Positions 1-7,260 of a DNA stretch of 41,139 nt are shown here, piece after piece. The stretch's first letter is position 1; the number at the start of each line of letters is the position of its first letter. The stretch spans positions 1-41,139 of the forward strand of contig JAZKBL010000004.1 in the NCBI GenBank assembly GCA_040388665.1, read 5' to 3'. The DNA comes from DAHVFY01 sp040388665 (GTDB lineage Bacteria > Chlamydiota > Chlamydiia > Chlamydiales > Rhabdochlamydiaceae). The position numbers were made by a program, and so were the translations under genes. Below the pieces are notes generated by a model. It worked only from the letters and a program-made list of their open reading frames with translations, made no database searches and was not told the origin of the DNA.

Positions 1-21
1 AGTAGGATAAATGGTATCATT

Positions 22-105
22 TGCGGCCAAGATGACTCGAACATCCACCAAGTTGCCTCGACTAGAACCTGAATCTAGCGCGTCTACCAATTCCGCCATG
101 GCCGC
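22..105 (-). tRNA. tRNA-Leu (anticodon CAG)
   Basis: Read on the minus strand this gives a full class II cloverleaf. The 7-bp acceptor stem is GCGGCCA paired with TGGCCGC, followed by discriminator A. The D arm contains GGTAGA, the anticodon stem CTAGA/TCTAG encloses loop TTCAGGT with CAG at positions 34-36, there is a long variable arm, and the T arm is GGATG-TTCGAGT-CATCT. The long variable arm and the anticodon both indicate leucine, decoding CUG. The 3' CCA is not encoded. It is divergent from trxA, with about 94 bp between them. Confidence 0.95.
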
Positions 106-199
106 ATAAGAGCCCTCCATTTTATCTGAGCATCCTCTATTATTCTAGAAAAAAAAGAGATTTTAGAGTACGATCGTACCTTCATATGGAGGCTTTATA

Positions 200-523
200 A
201 TGAGCGATGATATCAAAAAATTTACAGAAGAAGATTTTAAAAAAGGGATTGAAAAGGGAGTAACGCTTGTCGATTTTTACGCTGATTGGTGTGGTCCTTG
301 CCGCATGCTGACACCTGTTTTAGAAAAGGTGGCAAAAGATCTACATGGGTCTGTAACTGTCGCAAAACTCGACATCGACCATGCTCAAAAAACCGCTGGT
401 AGCCTTCAAGTGACATCGGTACCAACATTAATTCTTTTTCAAAATGGCAATGAAGTTGGCCGTTTAGTGGGTCTGCGCGATGCAGATGCAATCAAGCACT
501 TCATTCAAACTTCAACAAAATAA
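200..523 (+). CDS. trxA: Thioredoxin
   Basis: A 107-residue protein of normal thioredoxin length. It keeps the redox motif WCGPC at about residues 30-34, preceded by the usual VDFYADW strand, and the cis-proline segment TSVPTLILFQNG near residues 74-85. It acts in the cytoplasm, reducing protein disulfides with electrons from thioredoxin reductase. The ATG at 200 has a strong ribosome binding site, GGAGG at 188-192 with a 7-nt spacer. A perfect 12-bp palindrome (168-179) lies just upstream but is of a size expected by chance. In C. trachomatis trxA also sits beside the spoU-type gene (recalled order CT539-CT540); here a transporter is inserted between them on the opposite strand. Confidence 0.97.
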   Translation: MSDDIKKFTEEDFKKGIEKGVTLVDFYADWCGPCRMLTPVLEKVAKDLHGSVTVAKLDIDHAQKTAGSLQVTSVPTLILFQNGNEVGRLVGLRDADAIKHFIQTSTK

Positions 524-548
524 ATAGACTTTTTTCAAAATTCGCTAT

Positions 549-2714
549 CTATTTTGTCCAATGGAGTACGTCGTGAATGATGGACCAACGAGGCGGTTGT
601 TTAACCGCCTGTTCCGTTTTTCCAAGAATCCAAAGATCGTACATCTTGCCTGTAAAGCCTTGGTTTTTGCTAAGTAAAAGCCATTGATTAAGGTAGCAGA
701 GTAGGTGATCGCTGCTGTCTGCAACAGCGTAACCAAGTACATCAACACCAAGAGAGGGTTTGGTGAAAAAGACATAAAATTGAGGATGTCTTAGCACCCA
801 GGAGATGGCTTCTTGTTCTTCCCAGAGAAGAACGTCATCAGAGCATTCTGTAGCAAATTGTTCGTAATTGTCTAAGATAACAAGTTCTTTATAAGGAAAT
901 AGCTCTTTTGCAAGGGAAACATAAGATGTTCCTTTGACAACTGCAATGCGAATGTCCTTATTTTTTTCAATAGCTGTAAGAGATTTATATTGTTTGATGT
1001 GATCCTTTTGAAAAACAAGAACGATTTTAGATTTCATATAAGGCTTTGTAAAGCAAATCGTTTTTAACCGTTCAGATGTAATCGTAATTGCTGACATTCC
1101 AACATCAAAAAGTCCGCAGGTGAGATCTTGTTGTAGAGTCGCATAATTCATGGGAATAAGCTCTAGAAGACAGCCGAGATCTTTTGCAAGAGCATAAGCA
1201 AAAGCAATGTCATACCCTACAAGATGTCCATCGTTATTGATAAAACTAAAAGGGGGAGAGTCATCATGATAACCAACTCTCAGTGTTTTAGTACTGAGGA
1301 TTTGGGCTAGAACATCTTCATTTCTGTTGCGTAAAGTAAGGGTGTTAAGGTTGCTGCTATTATAAATTTTTGCAATGAGACTTGAAGGAATGTTCAGTTC
1401 ACAGATCGACCTTACATTTCTTTCAACGGGAGGGAGAATTGAGAAGGATTTAAGTGCTGCAAAAATCAGAAAAATGGGAGCTAATGTAATGAATCCATTT
1501 TTTAAGATTTTTCCCAGTTTCCATGTAATTAAGTTGCGGCAAGATAGAGTGATAAAGAGCGACAAGGTACCAATTTCCATAGCAGAGAGCATTGATTGGA
1601 ATCCTGATACGAAGGGTAGGATTGTTAGATAGAGACTAATCGCCTCTGCTGGCATATTGAGGGTGTTAAGCAAAAAGTTAAGGCTATTGATCCAAGAGCC
1701 GAGTCCGATGGCGCCAAGGCTTGTTAAAAATGTAGTAAGTATTAATTGAATATGCCCTCCAATAGAAAGAGGGATTTGGTAAAAAAGTGAAGTAAATAAG
1801 ATATAGACGATCACAAATAGAGAAGCGAGCGGCATATTGAAAACGACGGAAACGATACCTTGAATAGGGCTTTGCGCTTTTTCGTCTTTGGGATAGAGTT
1901 CGCTTGTTTCTTTTCTGACAATTTCCATGATGTAGGGCAAGCAAACGATCACCACATTTGTTGTATAAGCAAGAAGAAGGATGGGTGAGAATAGTTTAAG
2001 CCAGCGCAAAGCAGGCAGTCTTGTTAATGTGCTGACAAGGCGCGGAAAAATCCAAAAGGTCACAAGACTTGTTCCCACAATAAATAGGATGAGGTAAGTG
2101 CTTACTTGTTTCACTGTGGTTGGTTGAATCGTTCCTGCCTGCTGGGCCATAATGAGGAAAGTTCCAAAAGGAGTGATTCTGCTAATCCAAGAAGTCACAC
2201 GTGTTAGGGCGTCAACTACAGTTGCAAAGGATGACATGAGCGTTTCTTTTTCCCTAAGATACATGAGCGCTATACCTATTAAAACAGAGAAGATAACAAC
2301 AGCTGGAACAATATTGTTAGATAGTGCTTGGAAAATATTTTCAGGGATTAGCAACTCTGCAAAATTAATCGACGGCGCAGCTGTAGAGATAAAGCCTGTT
2401 TTTGCTCCTCCTTTTCCATGCGGAAAAGAAAAATTAAGCAAGTAGACCATGCTTAGATTAATCGTCCAAGCAAGGATAATAAAAAACATTCCTCTTTTTA
2501 AAATTTGTTGTGCTTGACTTTTGCTAAGACTGCCAAGGCCGTGGATAATTGCGCCTACAAGATATGGAAGAATTGTTATTTTAAGGATCATAACATAAGC
2601 ATTCGACCATGGAGCAAAGACTTGGCAAAAGTCTCCCAAAAATAAGCCAACCAAAATGCCAAGCACAGTGCCAATGGCCATTTGAAGAGAAAGACTCATT
2701 CTAAAGAGACTCAT
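549..2714 (-). CDS. Dicarboxylate-symporter-like (SDF) membrane protein fused to a periplasmic amino-acid-binding (SBP_bac_3) domain
   Basis: A 721-residue two-part protein. Residues 1 to about 400 look like the sodium:dicarboxylate symporter fold (GltP/GltPh, DAACS family), with hairpin and membrane segments such as TILPFVSGFQSML near 363-375. An additional hydrophobic segment near 406-425 would carry the C terminus across the membrane. Residues about 475-700 resemble an ABC-type family 3 solute-binding protein: LRVGYHDDSPPFSF, LVGYDIAFAYALAKDLG, then SAITITSERLK with the arginine that usually binds the substrate carboxylate. Normal symporter signatures are altered: the SSSxTLP position reads TTNVVIVCLP (251-260) and the NMDGT position reads NMPLA (293-297). 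The ATG overlaps the restored trmL stop as ATGA, which supports this start. The substrate is unknown; glutamate uptake should not be assumed. Confidence 0.8.
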   Translation of the reverse strand: MSLFRMSLSLQMAIGTVLGILVGLFLGDFCQVFAPWSNAYVMILKITILPYLVGAIIHGLGSLSKSQAQQILKRGMFFIILAWTINLSMVYLLNFSFPHGKGGAKTGFISTAAPSINFAELLIPENIFQALSNNIVPAVVIFSVLIGIALMYLREKETLMSSFATVVDALTRVTSWISRITPFGTFLIMAQQAGTIQPTTVKQVSTYLILFIVGTSLVTFWIFPRLVSTLTRLPALRWLKLFSPILLLAYTTNVVIVCLPYIMEIVRKETSELYPKDEKAQSPIQGIVSVVFNMPLASLFVIVYILFTSLFYQIPLSIGGHIQLILTTFLTSLGAIGLGSWINSLNFLLNTLNMPAEAISLYLTILPFVSGFQSMLSAMEIGTLSLFITLSCRNLITWKLGKILKNGFITLAPIFLIFAALKSFSILPPVERNVRSICELNIPSSLIAKIYNSSNLNTLTLRNRNEDVLAQILSTKTLRVGYHDDSPPFSFINNDGHLVGYDIAFAYALAKDLGCLLELIPMNYATLQQDLTCGLFDVGMSAITITSERLKTICFTKPYMKSKIVLVFQKDHIKQYKSLTAIEKNKDIRIAVVKGTSYVSLAKELFPYKELVILDNYEQFATECSDDVLLWEEQEAISWVLRHPQFYVFFTKPSLGVDVLGYAVADSSDHLLCYLNQWLLLSKNQGFTGKMYDLWILGKTEQAVKQPPRWSIIHDVLHWTK

Positions 2715-3165
2715 AGAAGGAACTTATAATTGTGTTGTCTTAACCCTTCATATAACACGACGGAAACTGCATTTGCAAGGTTTAGACACCGAGCATCAGA
2801 TTTCATAGGAATTGTGTAAAAACGTTCGGGCCACTTTTCTAAAAAAAGAGGGACTAATCCTTCTGTTTCAGACCCAAAATAAGATGATCATCTGCTGTAA
2901 ACGAGATGTCAGAATAGGGCTTTTCTGCGTGGCTTGAAAAAAAATAAAAAGGATGTTGCAGATTTTCTAAGTAAACAAAAAGATCATCGATGATAGAGAT
3001 GTCTACTTCCCCCCAATAATCTAACCCTGCACGCTTAAGTTTTTTATGAGAAACAGAAAATCCGAGAGGTTTGACAAGGAGCAATCCTGATCCTGTGACA
3101 GAGCACGTACGTACAATATTTCCTGTATTTTGAGGAATTTGCGGCTGAAAAAGAACAACTTTCAT
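2711..3165 (-). pseudogene. trmL: tRNA (Um34/Cm34) methyltransferase TrmL, SpoU/TrmH family, broken by a one-base frameshift
   Basis: The N-terminal 96 codons (MKVVLFQPQIPQNTGN and onward) match the SpoU/TrmL family of knotted SAM-dependent tRNA 2'-O-methyltransferases. The frame then stops early near 2854, after LILGLKQKD. Adding one T to the TTTT run just after the HLI codons restores a 151-residue protein with all expected C-terminal motifs: IFGSETEGLVP, then FYTIPMKSDARCLNLANAVS, ending HNYKFLL at a stop in 2711-2713. The restored length fits exactly one missing base (455 nt instead of 456). The restored stop overlaps the transporter start (ATGA), so the break is recent or a homopolymer sequencing error. 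Upstream, the start codon directly abuts the 160-bp repeat element. The Chlamydia counterpart, spoU, also lies next to mip. Confidence 0.85.
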
Positions 3166-3325
3166 GAGCTTATTTTACTATTTCAAGATTTTGATTTTTG
3201 ATGGATTTTTTTTTATTTTTCAGAATTTCTTTGCGAGACATACTTGAAAAGTAGACCAAAAGGAAGTTCTGAAAAATAGGAAAAAAGACGCAAAAAGCGA
3301 ATTCTTAGAATAGTGGAATAGGCTC
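3166..3325 (-). mobile_element. 160-bp palindromic repeat element, copy A (MITE-like)
   Basis: On the minus strand this 160-bp block matches 18515-18674 at 150 of 160 positions without gaps (hand alignment). The ends form imperfect terminal inverted repeats, GAGCCTATTCCACTATT against GAGCTTATTTTACTATT, continuing inward into an almost fully self-complementary hairpin. The inner arms are ATTTTTCAGAACTT and its complement around a short asymmetric centre. No ORF is present. It fills the gap between the mip stop (3337) and the trmL start (3165), and the element end is immediately next to the trmL ATG. Two-base flanks AT/AT could be a target duplication but are too short to prove one. It has no transposase, so it would be non-autonomous. 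Confidence 0.8.
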
Positions 3326-3336
3326 ATGAGCTTGCT

Positions 3337-4083
3337 TTAACGTACGATTTCCATGTCTTTATGAGGCAACGCTATTTCAGAGGTAGACTGTGAAGAGATG
3401 GATACATTTTCATCTCCACAAGCAGCATCCGCTTTGATCACTTCAATTTCAAAAGTAAGCAGTGAATTGGGTGGTAAATAGCCTGTCGTTCCGTAAGCGA
3501 GTTCTGGATGGATGTAGATAATCCTTTTTTCCCCCTCTTTCATTCCAACTAGTCCTTTGCCGAATCCAGCAATCGCTTCTTCGAGACAAACGAGTTCATC
3601 TTCTTTTGAAGCTCCAAAAATAGAACCGTCTAGATATTTTCCTGTATAACGAATAAGAGGGGAAAAATGTTCTTCGACAACTGCACCAGAGCCTTCCTGA
3701 TCGATTTTATACTGCAGTTTTCCTTCTTCAAGGCTTATGATTCCTTCAACTTTTGCATTTTCTTCAAGAAAAGTTGTCGCTTTAATAAGATTGTCTTTGG
3801 CTTGATTTTTAAAAGCATGTTCTTGAGCAGAGGCAATAGCTTCAACGCATTCAGCTTCCGACATTGGGGATTCCTTACCAGAAGTTGCATCTTGTAGTCC
3901 CTTAATTAAGTAAGCGATGTCAAAGTGCACGCCTAGGCTTTCGATATTTTTTCCAATGAGATGGCCAAAAGCTTCTGATAACTTGTTTACCTGTGGATCT
4001 TGCTCAAGAGGGTGTTGTGTAGGATCTTCCGCAGTCAATACTGAAAGTGTTAAAAGTGAAAAAAGTACAAAAAGAATGTTCAT
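3337..4083 (-). CDS. mip: Mip-like FKBP-type peptidyl-prolyl isomerase, exported
   Basis: A 248-residue protein. It has a signal peptide (MNILFVLFSLLTLSVLTA), an N-terminal helical dimerisation region of the FkpA/Mip type (about 25-130), and a C-terminal FKBP domain with FSPLIRYTGKYLDGSIFGAS, then AIAGFGKGLVGMKEGEKRI and HPELAYGTTGYLPPNSLLTFEIEV. It catalyses cis-trans isomerisation of prolyl bonds outside the cytoplasm; Mip proteins of Legionella and Chlamydia aid early infection. I chose the ATG at 4083 because AGAGG lies 7 nt upstream and the signal peptide starts there; an upstream in-frame ATG (4143) would bury the signal peptide. No lipobox cysteine is visible, so signal peptidase I cleavage is likely. 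It follows hisS by 46 nt. Confidence 0.93.
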   Translation of the reverse strand: MNILFVLFSLLTLSVLTAEDPTQHPLEQDPQVNKLSEAFGHLIGKNIESLGVHFDIAYLIKGLQDATSGKESPMSEAECVEAIASAQEHAFKNQAKDNLIKATTFLEENAKVEGIISLEEGKLQYKIDQEGSGAVVEEHFSPLIRYTGKYLDGSIFGASKEDELVCLEEAIAGFGKGLVGMKEGEKRIIYIHPELAYGTTGYLPPNSLLTFEIEVIKADAACGDENVSISSQSTSEIALPHKDMEIVR

Positions 4084-4129
4084 AAAAAAACCTCTTATTA
4101 AAGTCTGTTTCTTAAACATAATCAAATCG

Positions 4130-5422
4130 TTAATTGTTTCCAAGATTTTTTAAAATGTTGATCAGATCACTTAAATTTATAGCCGTTTCTTCTCGTGTGT
4201 TCATGTTTTTTAATTTAGCCTGCATGATGTCTAGTTCTTGATCGCCAATAACAAGCGCGTAGTCTGATTTTGTAGCTGCAGCTAGTTGAAAGGAGTTAGC
4301 GATTTTTTTGCTATGAAAGTCGATCTCTGCTGCAATTTTTTCTTTGCGTAGGTCATGTAGCCACTTAAAACAAACAGTCTCTGCTTTTTCTCCAAGAGGA
4401 ATGAGAAAAACGCGGGGGTGTGGTTGAGGTGGAAAGTAAACATGTTGTTTTGTCATGGTTTGAAGCAATCGTTCAAGGCCCGTGCCAAATCCTACAGCCG
4501 GGAGATTTGGACCGCCAAGAGAAGAGATGAGACCATCATAGCGCCCTCCTGCGCCGACTGAGTTTTGAGCGCCGAGCTCTCCAGAAGTGATTTCGAAAAC
4601 TGTTTTGTTGTAGTAGTCGAGTCCTCGCACTAGCTTGGAATTAATGACGTAAGGAATTTGTATTTGGTCGAGGAGTGCGCGTACTTTTTGTAGGTGCAGA
4701 GAGCTTTCATCGCTTAAGAAATCTAAAATTGTTGGCGCCTCCATCAACATTTTTTGATCTTGTGGATTTTTAGAATCTAGAATGCGCAGAATGTTTTTTG
4801 AAAATCTGATTTGACTGTCTGGTGAGAGTTGTTCAAATTTAGGACGTAAGTATTCTGTTAAAGCTGCTTTATAGGATTCTCTACTTGCGGTGTCACCAAC
4901 AGAATTGAGCATAACCGTTAAATTTTTTAATCCAAGCCTTTGATAGATGGTGCATAGAAGGTCAATCATTTCGACATCTTGTTCTGGTTTGGTATTGCCA
5001 ATTGCTTCAGCTCCGAATTGGTGGTGTTGCCGGTAGCGTCCTGCTTGAGGGCGTTCATAACGGAACATGGGACCGATGTAATAATATTTGTGAGGCCCTA
5101 TCTGATTAAAAAGTTTTTTTTCTATAAAAGAACGCATGACAGGTGCTGTTCCTTCAGGACGAAGCGTCATGGATCGTTCGCCTTTGTCAAGAAAAGTATA
5201 CATTTCCTTGCTGACGATATCAGAGGTTTCTCCAACACTGCGGATGAACAAGTCAGTTTTTTCAAAAATTGGTGTGCGTATTTCTTTAAAGCCGTATTCA
5301 TGAGCTGTTTCGCGGATGATGCTTTCTATGTATTGCCAATGGTTTGAGTTCCGCCATTTGTCTTCTTCAGCAGTCTCTTCGGGGAGGACGTCAAAAACGC
5401 CTTTGGGGATTGTGTATTCCAT
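4130..5422 (-). CDS. hisS: Histidyl-tRNA synthetase
   Basis: A 430-residue class II aminoacyl-tRNA synthetase. It has the HisRS N-terminal start MEYTIPKGVFDVLPEE, motif 2 in the segment MFRYERPQAGRYRQHHQFG, the histidine-binding loop LVRGLDYYNKTVFEI, motif 3 at AVGFGTGLERLL, and a C-terminal anticodon-binding domain (roughly 330-430). It charges tRNA-His with histidine. The start at 5422 (ATG, purine-rich AAGAGA upstream) fits the conserved N terminus; an in-frame ATG at 5488 would add 22 unconserved residues. In C. trachomatis aspS lies between hisS and mip (recalled), and it is absent here. Likely first gene of a minus-strand transcription unit. Confidence 0.95.
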   Translation of the reverse strand: MEYTIPKGVFDVLPEETAEEDKWRNSNHWQYIESIIRETAHEYGFKEIRTPIFEKTDLFIRSVGETSDIVSKEMYTFLDKGERSMTLRPEGTAPVMRSFIEKKLFNQIGPHKYYYIGPMFRYERPQAGRYRQHHQFGAEAIGNTKPEQDVEMIDLLCTIYQRLGLKNLTVMLNSVGDTASRESYKAALTEYLRPKFEQLSPDSQIRFSKNILRILDSKNPQDQKMLMEAPTILDFLSDESSLHLQKVRALLDQIQIPYVINSKLVRGLDYYNKTVFEITSGELGAQNSVGAGGRYDGLISSLGGPNLPAVGFGTGLERLLQTMTKQHVYFPPQPHPRVFLIPLGEKAETVCFKWLHDLRKEKIAAEIDFHSKKIANSFQLAAATKSDYALVIGDQELDIMQAKLKNMNTREETAINLSDLINILKNLGNN

Positions 5423-5537
5423 GCTAGGTCTCTTGCGTATTATGACATATATCCTAGGGATCTTGGCGATAATTGTAAAGGTTGCCAATTTTAGGTTAAA
5501 TATGCCATAATAGTGTTTAAAAATGTTAAGTTGATTT

Positions 5538-5567
5538 TTGAATTTTTAGCAGCCCTAATGGTATAGA
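5538..5567 (+). promoter_or_regulatory. Candidate promoter in the hisS-uhpC divergent intergenic region
   Basis: The 275 bp between the hisS and uhpC starts (5423-5697) contain no gene. A possible sigma-70-like promoter for uhpC is TTGAAT (5538-5543) with an 18-bp spacer to TATAGA (5562-5567). A perfect TTGACA occurs at 5605-5610, but only a poor -10 (TTTAAG, 15-bp spacing) follows it. The region is very AT-rich, so both matches are weak evidence. Confidence 0.25.
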
Positions 5568-5697
5568 GAAGGATAATTAGAAAATTTTATTTGTTAAATA
5601 AAGGTTGACATCTCGCAGATTTCTTTTTAAGGTTTTTCTTTTTTCTGTAGAGATATTTGCAAATGTCTCTATAAACACCGGACTTATGAGGATTTGA

Positions 5698-7140
5698 GTG
5701 AGCTTTTTTGAATGGATCAAACCCGCTCCTTACAAAGAGGAGATCAAGGACGAAAACGTTCTTAAGAAGCAGTATAAGTACTGGCGATGGCGCATATTCT
5801 GCGGTATGTATGTCGGTTATATCTTTTATTACTTGTCGAGAAAAAGTTTTACTTTTGCGATGCCATCTCTTATGGGAGAGCTCGGTTTAGATAAGGGTGA
5901 TGTTGGGTTTCTAGGAAGTATTCTTGCGATCACTTATGGCAGTAGTAAGTTTTTGAGCGGCATGCTTGCTGATCGTTCCAATCCCCGCTTTTTTATGTCC
6001 ATTGGTCTTATTCTCACCGGAATTCTCAATATTTGTTTTGGTTTTTCTTCTTCCCTTGTTTTTTTCGCTGTTTTTTGGGGATTAAATGGATGGTTTCAGG
6101 GATGGGGGTGGCCGCCGTGTGCCCGTCTTCTTACTCATTGGTATTCCCAAACGGAGAGGGGGACATGGTGGGGATTTTGGAATACGTCGCATAGTATTGG
6201 TGGAGCGATTATTCCTCTTCTTGCAGCTTTTTGTGCACAGTATTGGGGGTGGCGTTACGCTATGTTTGTTCCCGGTGTGATGTGTATCGGGGTGGGTCTT
6301 TTTATGATAAACCGTTTGCGCGATACCCCTCAGTCGCTTGGGTTGCCTCCAATTGAAAAATTTCGCAATGATTATCCTGCGGCGTCGAAATGTGATGATG
6401 AAAAGGAGCTGTCTCTCAAAAAAATTCTTTTCGAGTACGTTCTTAAAAATAAATACATCTGGATTCTTGCAGTTTCTTATTTTTTTATTTATGTCATTCG
6501 TACAGCAGTCAATGACTGGAGCGCTCTTTATCTCTATGAAACAAAGGGATACTCATTAGTTGTTGCAAACACCTGTGTTTTGTGGTTTGAAGCGGGGGGA
6601 ATCCTTGGTAGTTTAGCCGCCGGCTGGGCATCTGACAAGATTTGTAAGGGTAAACGCGGTCCAATTAATGTTATTTTTAGTTTAGGTGTGATGTGCGCTA
6701 TCTATGCTTTTTGGAAAATTCCGCTTGCAATACCGGCTGTTGATTTTGCTTTGATGTTTATTATTGGTTTTTTGGTTTTTGGTCCGCAAATGCTGATTGG
6801 TATGGCAGCGACAGAAGTTTCCCACAAAAAAGCTGCTGGAACAGCTTCAGGTTTTACTGGATGGATTGCTTATCTCGGTGCTGCCGGAGCTGGGTATCCT
6901 TTAGGCAAACTGACCCAAGAATGGGGGTGGGAAGGATGCTATATCGTTCTTGCTTTATGTGCAGGGGTTGCAGCTGCGTTGCTCCTGCCTCTTTGGTCGA
7001 TCAAGACGAATCCCAAATATCTCAAGGAAGTTCCTATTGGGGAAGTAAGCGCGCCTACGTCCCAAGCGCCGGCGCCCGAGCAAGCACAAGCTTCCGAACC
7101 TGCTCTTGCCGCTGAATCCTCCGACAGGCAAAAATTTTAA
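5698..7140 (+). CDS. uhpC: Hexose-phosphate:phosphate antiporter (UhpC-like, MFS)
   Basis: A 480-residue polytopic protein with about 12 membrane segments, of the organophosphate:Pi antiporter branch of the major facilitator superfamily. Recognisable parts are YLSRKSFTFAMPSLM near the first helix, GSSKFLSGMLADRSNPRFFM in the helix 2-3 loop, GLNGWFQGWGWPPCARLLTHW in the helix 4-5 region, and SHKKAAGTASGFTGWIAYLG in helix 10-11. Chlamydial UhpC imports glucose-6-phosphate from the host in exchange for phosphate. GTG start with GAGGA at 5688-5692. The last 35 or so residues (from about 446) form an Ala/Pro/Gln/Glu-rich tail (PTSQAPAPEQAQASEPALA) not needed for transport. As in Chlamydia, it lies between hisS and dnaE. 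Confidence 0.93.
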   Translation: MSFFEWIKPAPYKEEIKDENVLKKQYKYWRWRIFCGMYVGYIFYYLSRKSFTFAMPSLMGELGLDKGDVGFLGSILAITYGSSKFLSGMLADRSNPRFFMSIGLILTGILNICFGFSSSLVFFAVFWGLNGWFQGWGWPPCARLLTHWYSQTERGTWWGFWNTSHSIGGAIIPLLAAFCAQYWGWRYAMFVPGVMCIGVGLFMINRLRDTPQSLGLPPIEKFRNDYPAASKCDDEKELSLKKILFEYVLKNKYIWILAVSYFFIYVIRTAVNDWSALYLYETKGYSLVVANTCVLWFEAGGILGSLAAGWASDKICKGKRGPINVIFSLGVMCAIYAFWKIPLAIPAVDFALMFIIGFLVFGPQMLIGMAATEVSHKKAAGTASGFTGWIAYLGAAGAGYPLGKLTQEWGWEGCYIVLALCAGVAAALLLPLWSIKTNPKYLKEVPIGEVSAPTSQAPAPEQAQASEPALAAESSDRQKF

Positions 7141-7260
7141 GATTATTTGTAATAAATGGTATAACGTGCATGGGCGCGGTTTTATTTCTTAAATCTCTCA
7201 TCAGAAAAATTGAGAGTATGTGCTAGACTATGTCTATTCATTTGCTTAAAGGTTTAAGAC

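Noticed and set aside
168..179. Perfect 12-bp palindrome GTACGATCGTAC upstream of trxA
   Set aside because: About ten perfect 12-bp palindromes are expected by chance in 41 kb, and it has no promoter element at a fixed distance.
3331..3345. Longer target-site duplication (CAT/ATG) around repeat copy A
   Set aside because: CATGAG at both ends is an inverted and not a direct match, and copy B lacks it; only 2-bp direct flanks (AT, TT) remain, which is not significant.
5423..5488. Longer hisS start at 5488
   Set aside because: The HisRS N terminus is the MEYTIPKGVFDV segment; the added 22 residues are unconserved.
5605..5631. TTGACA -35 box as the main uhpC promoter
   Set aside because: The hexamer is perfect, but the only -10-like sequence (TTTAAG) is poor and 15 bp away; listed only as a remark.
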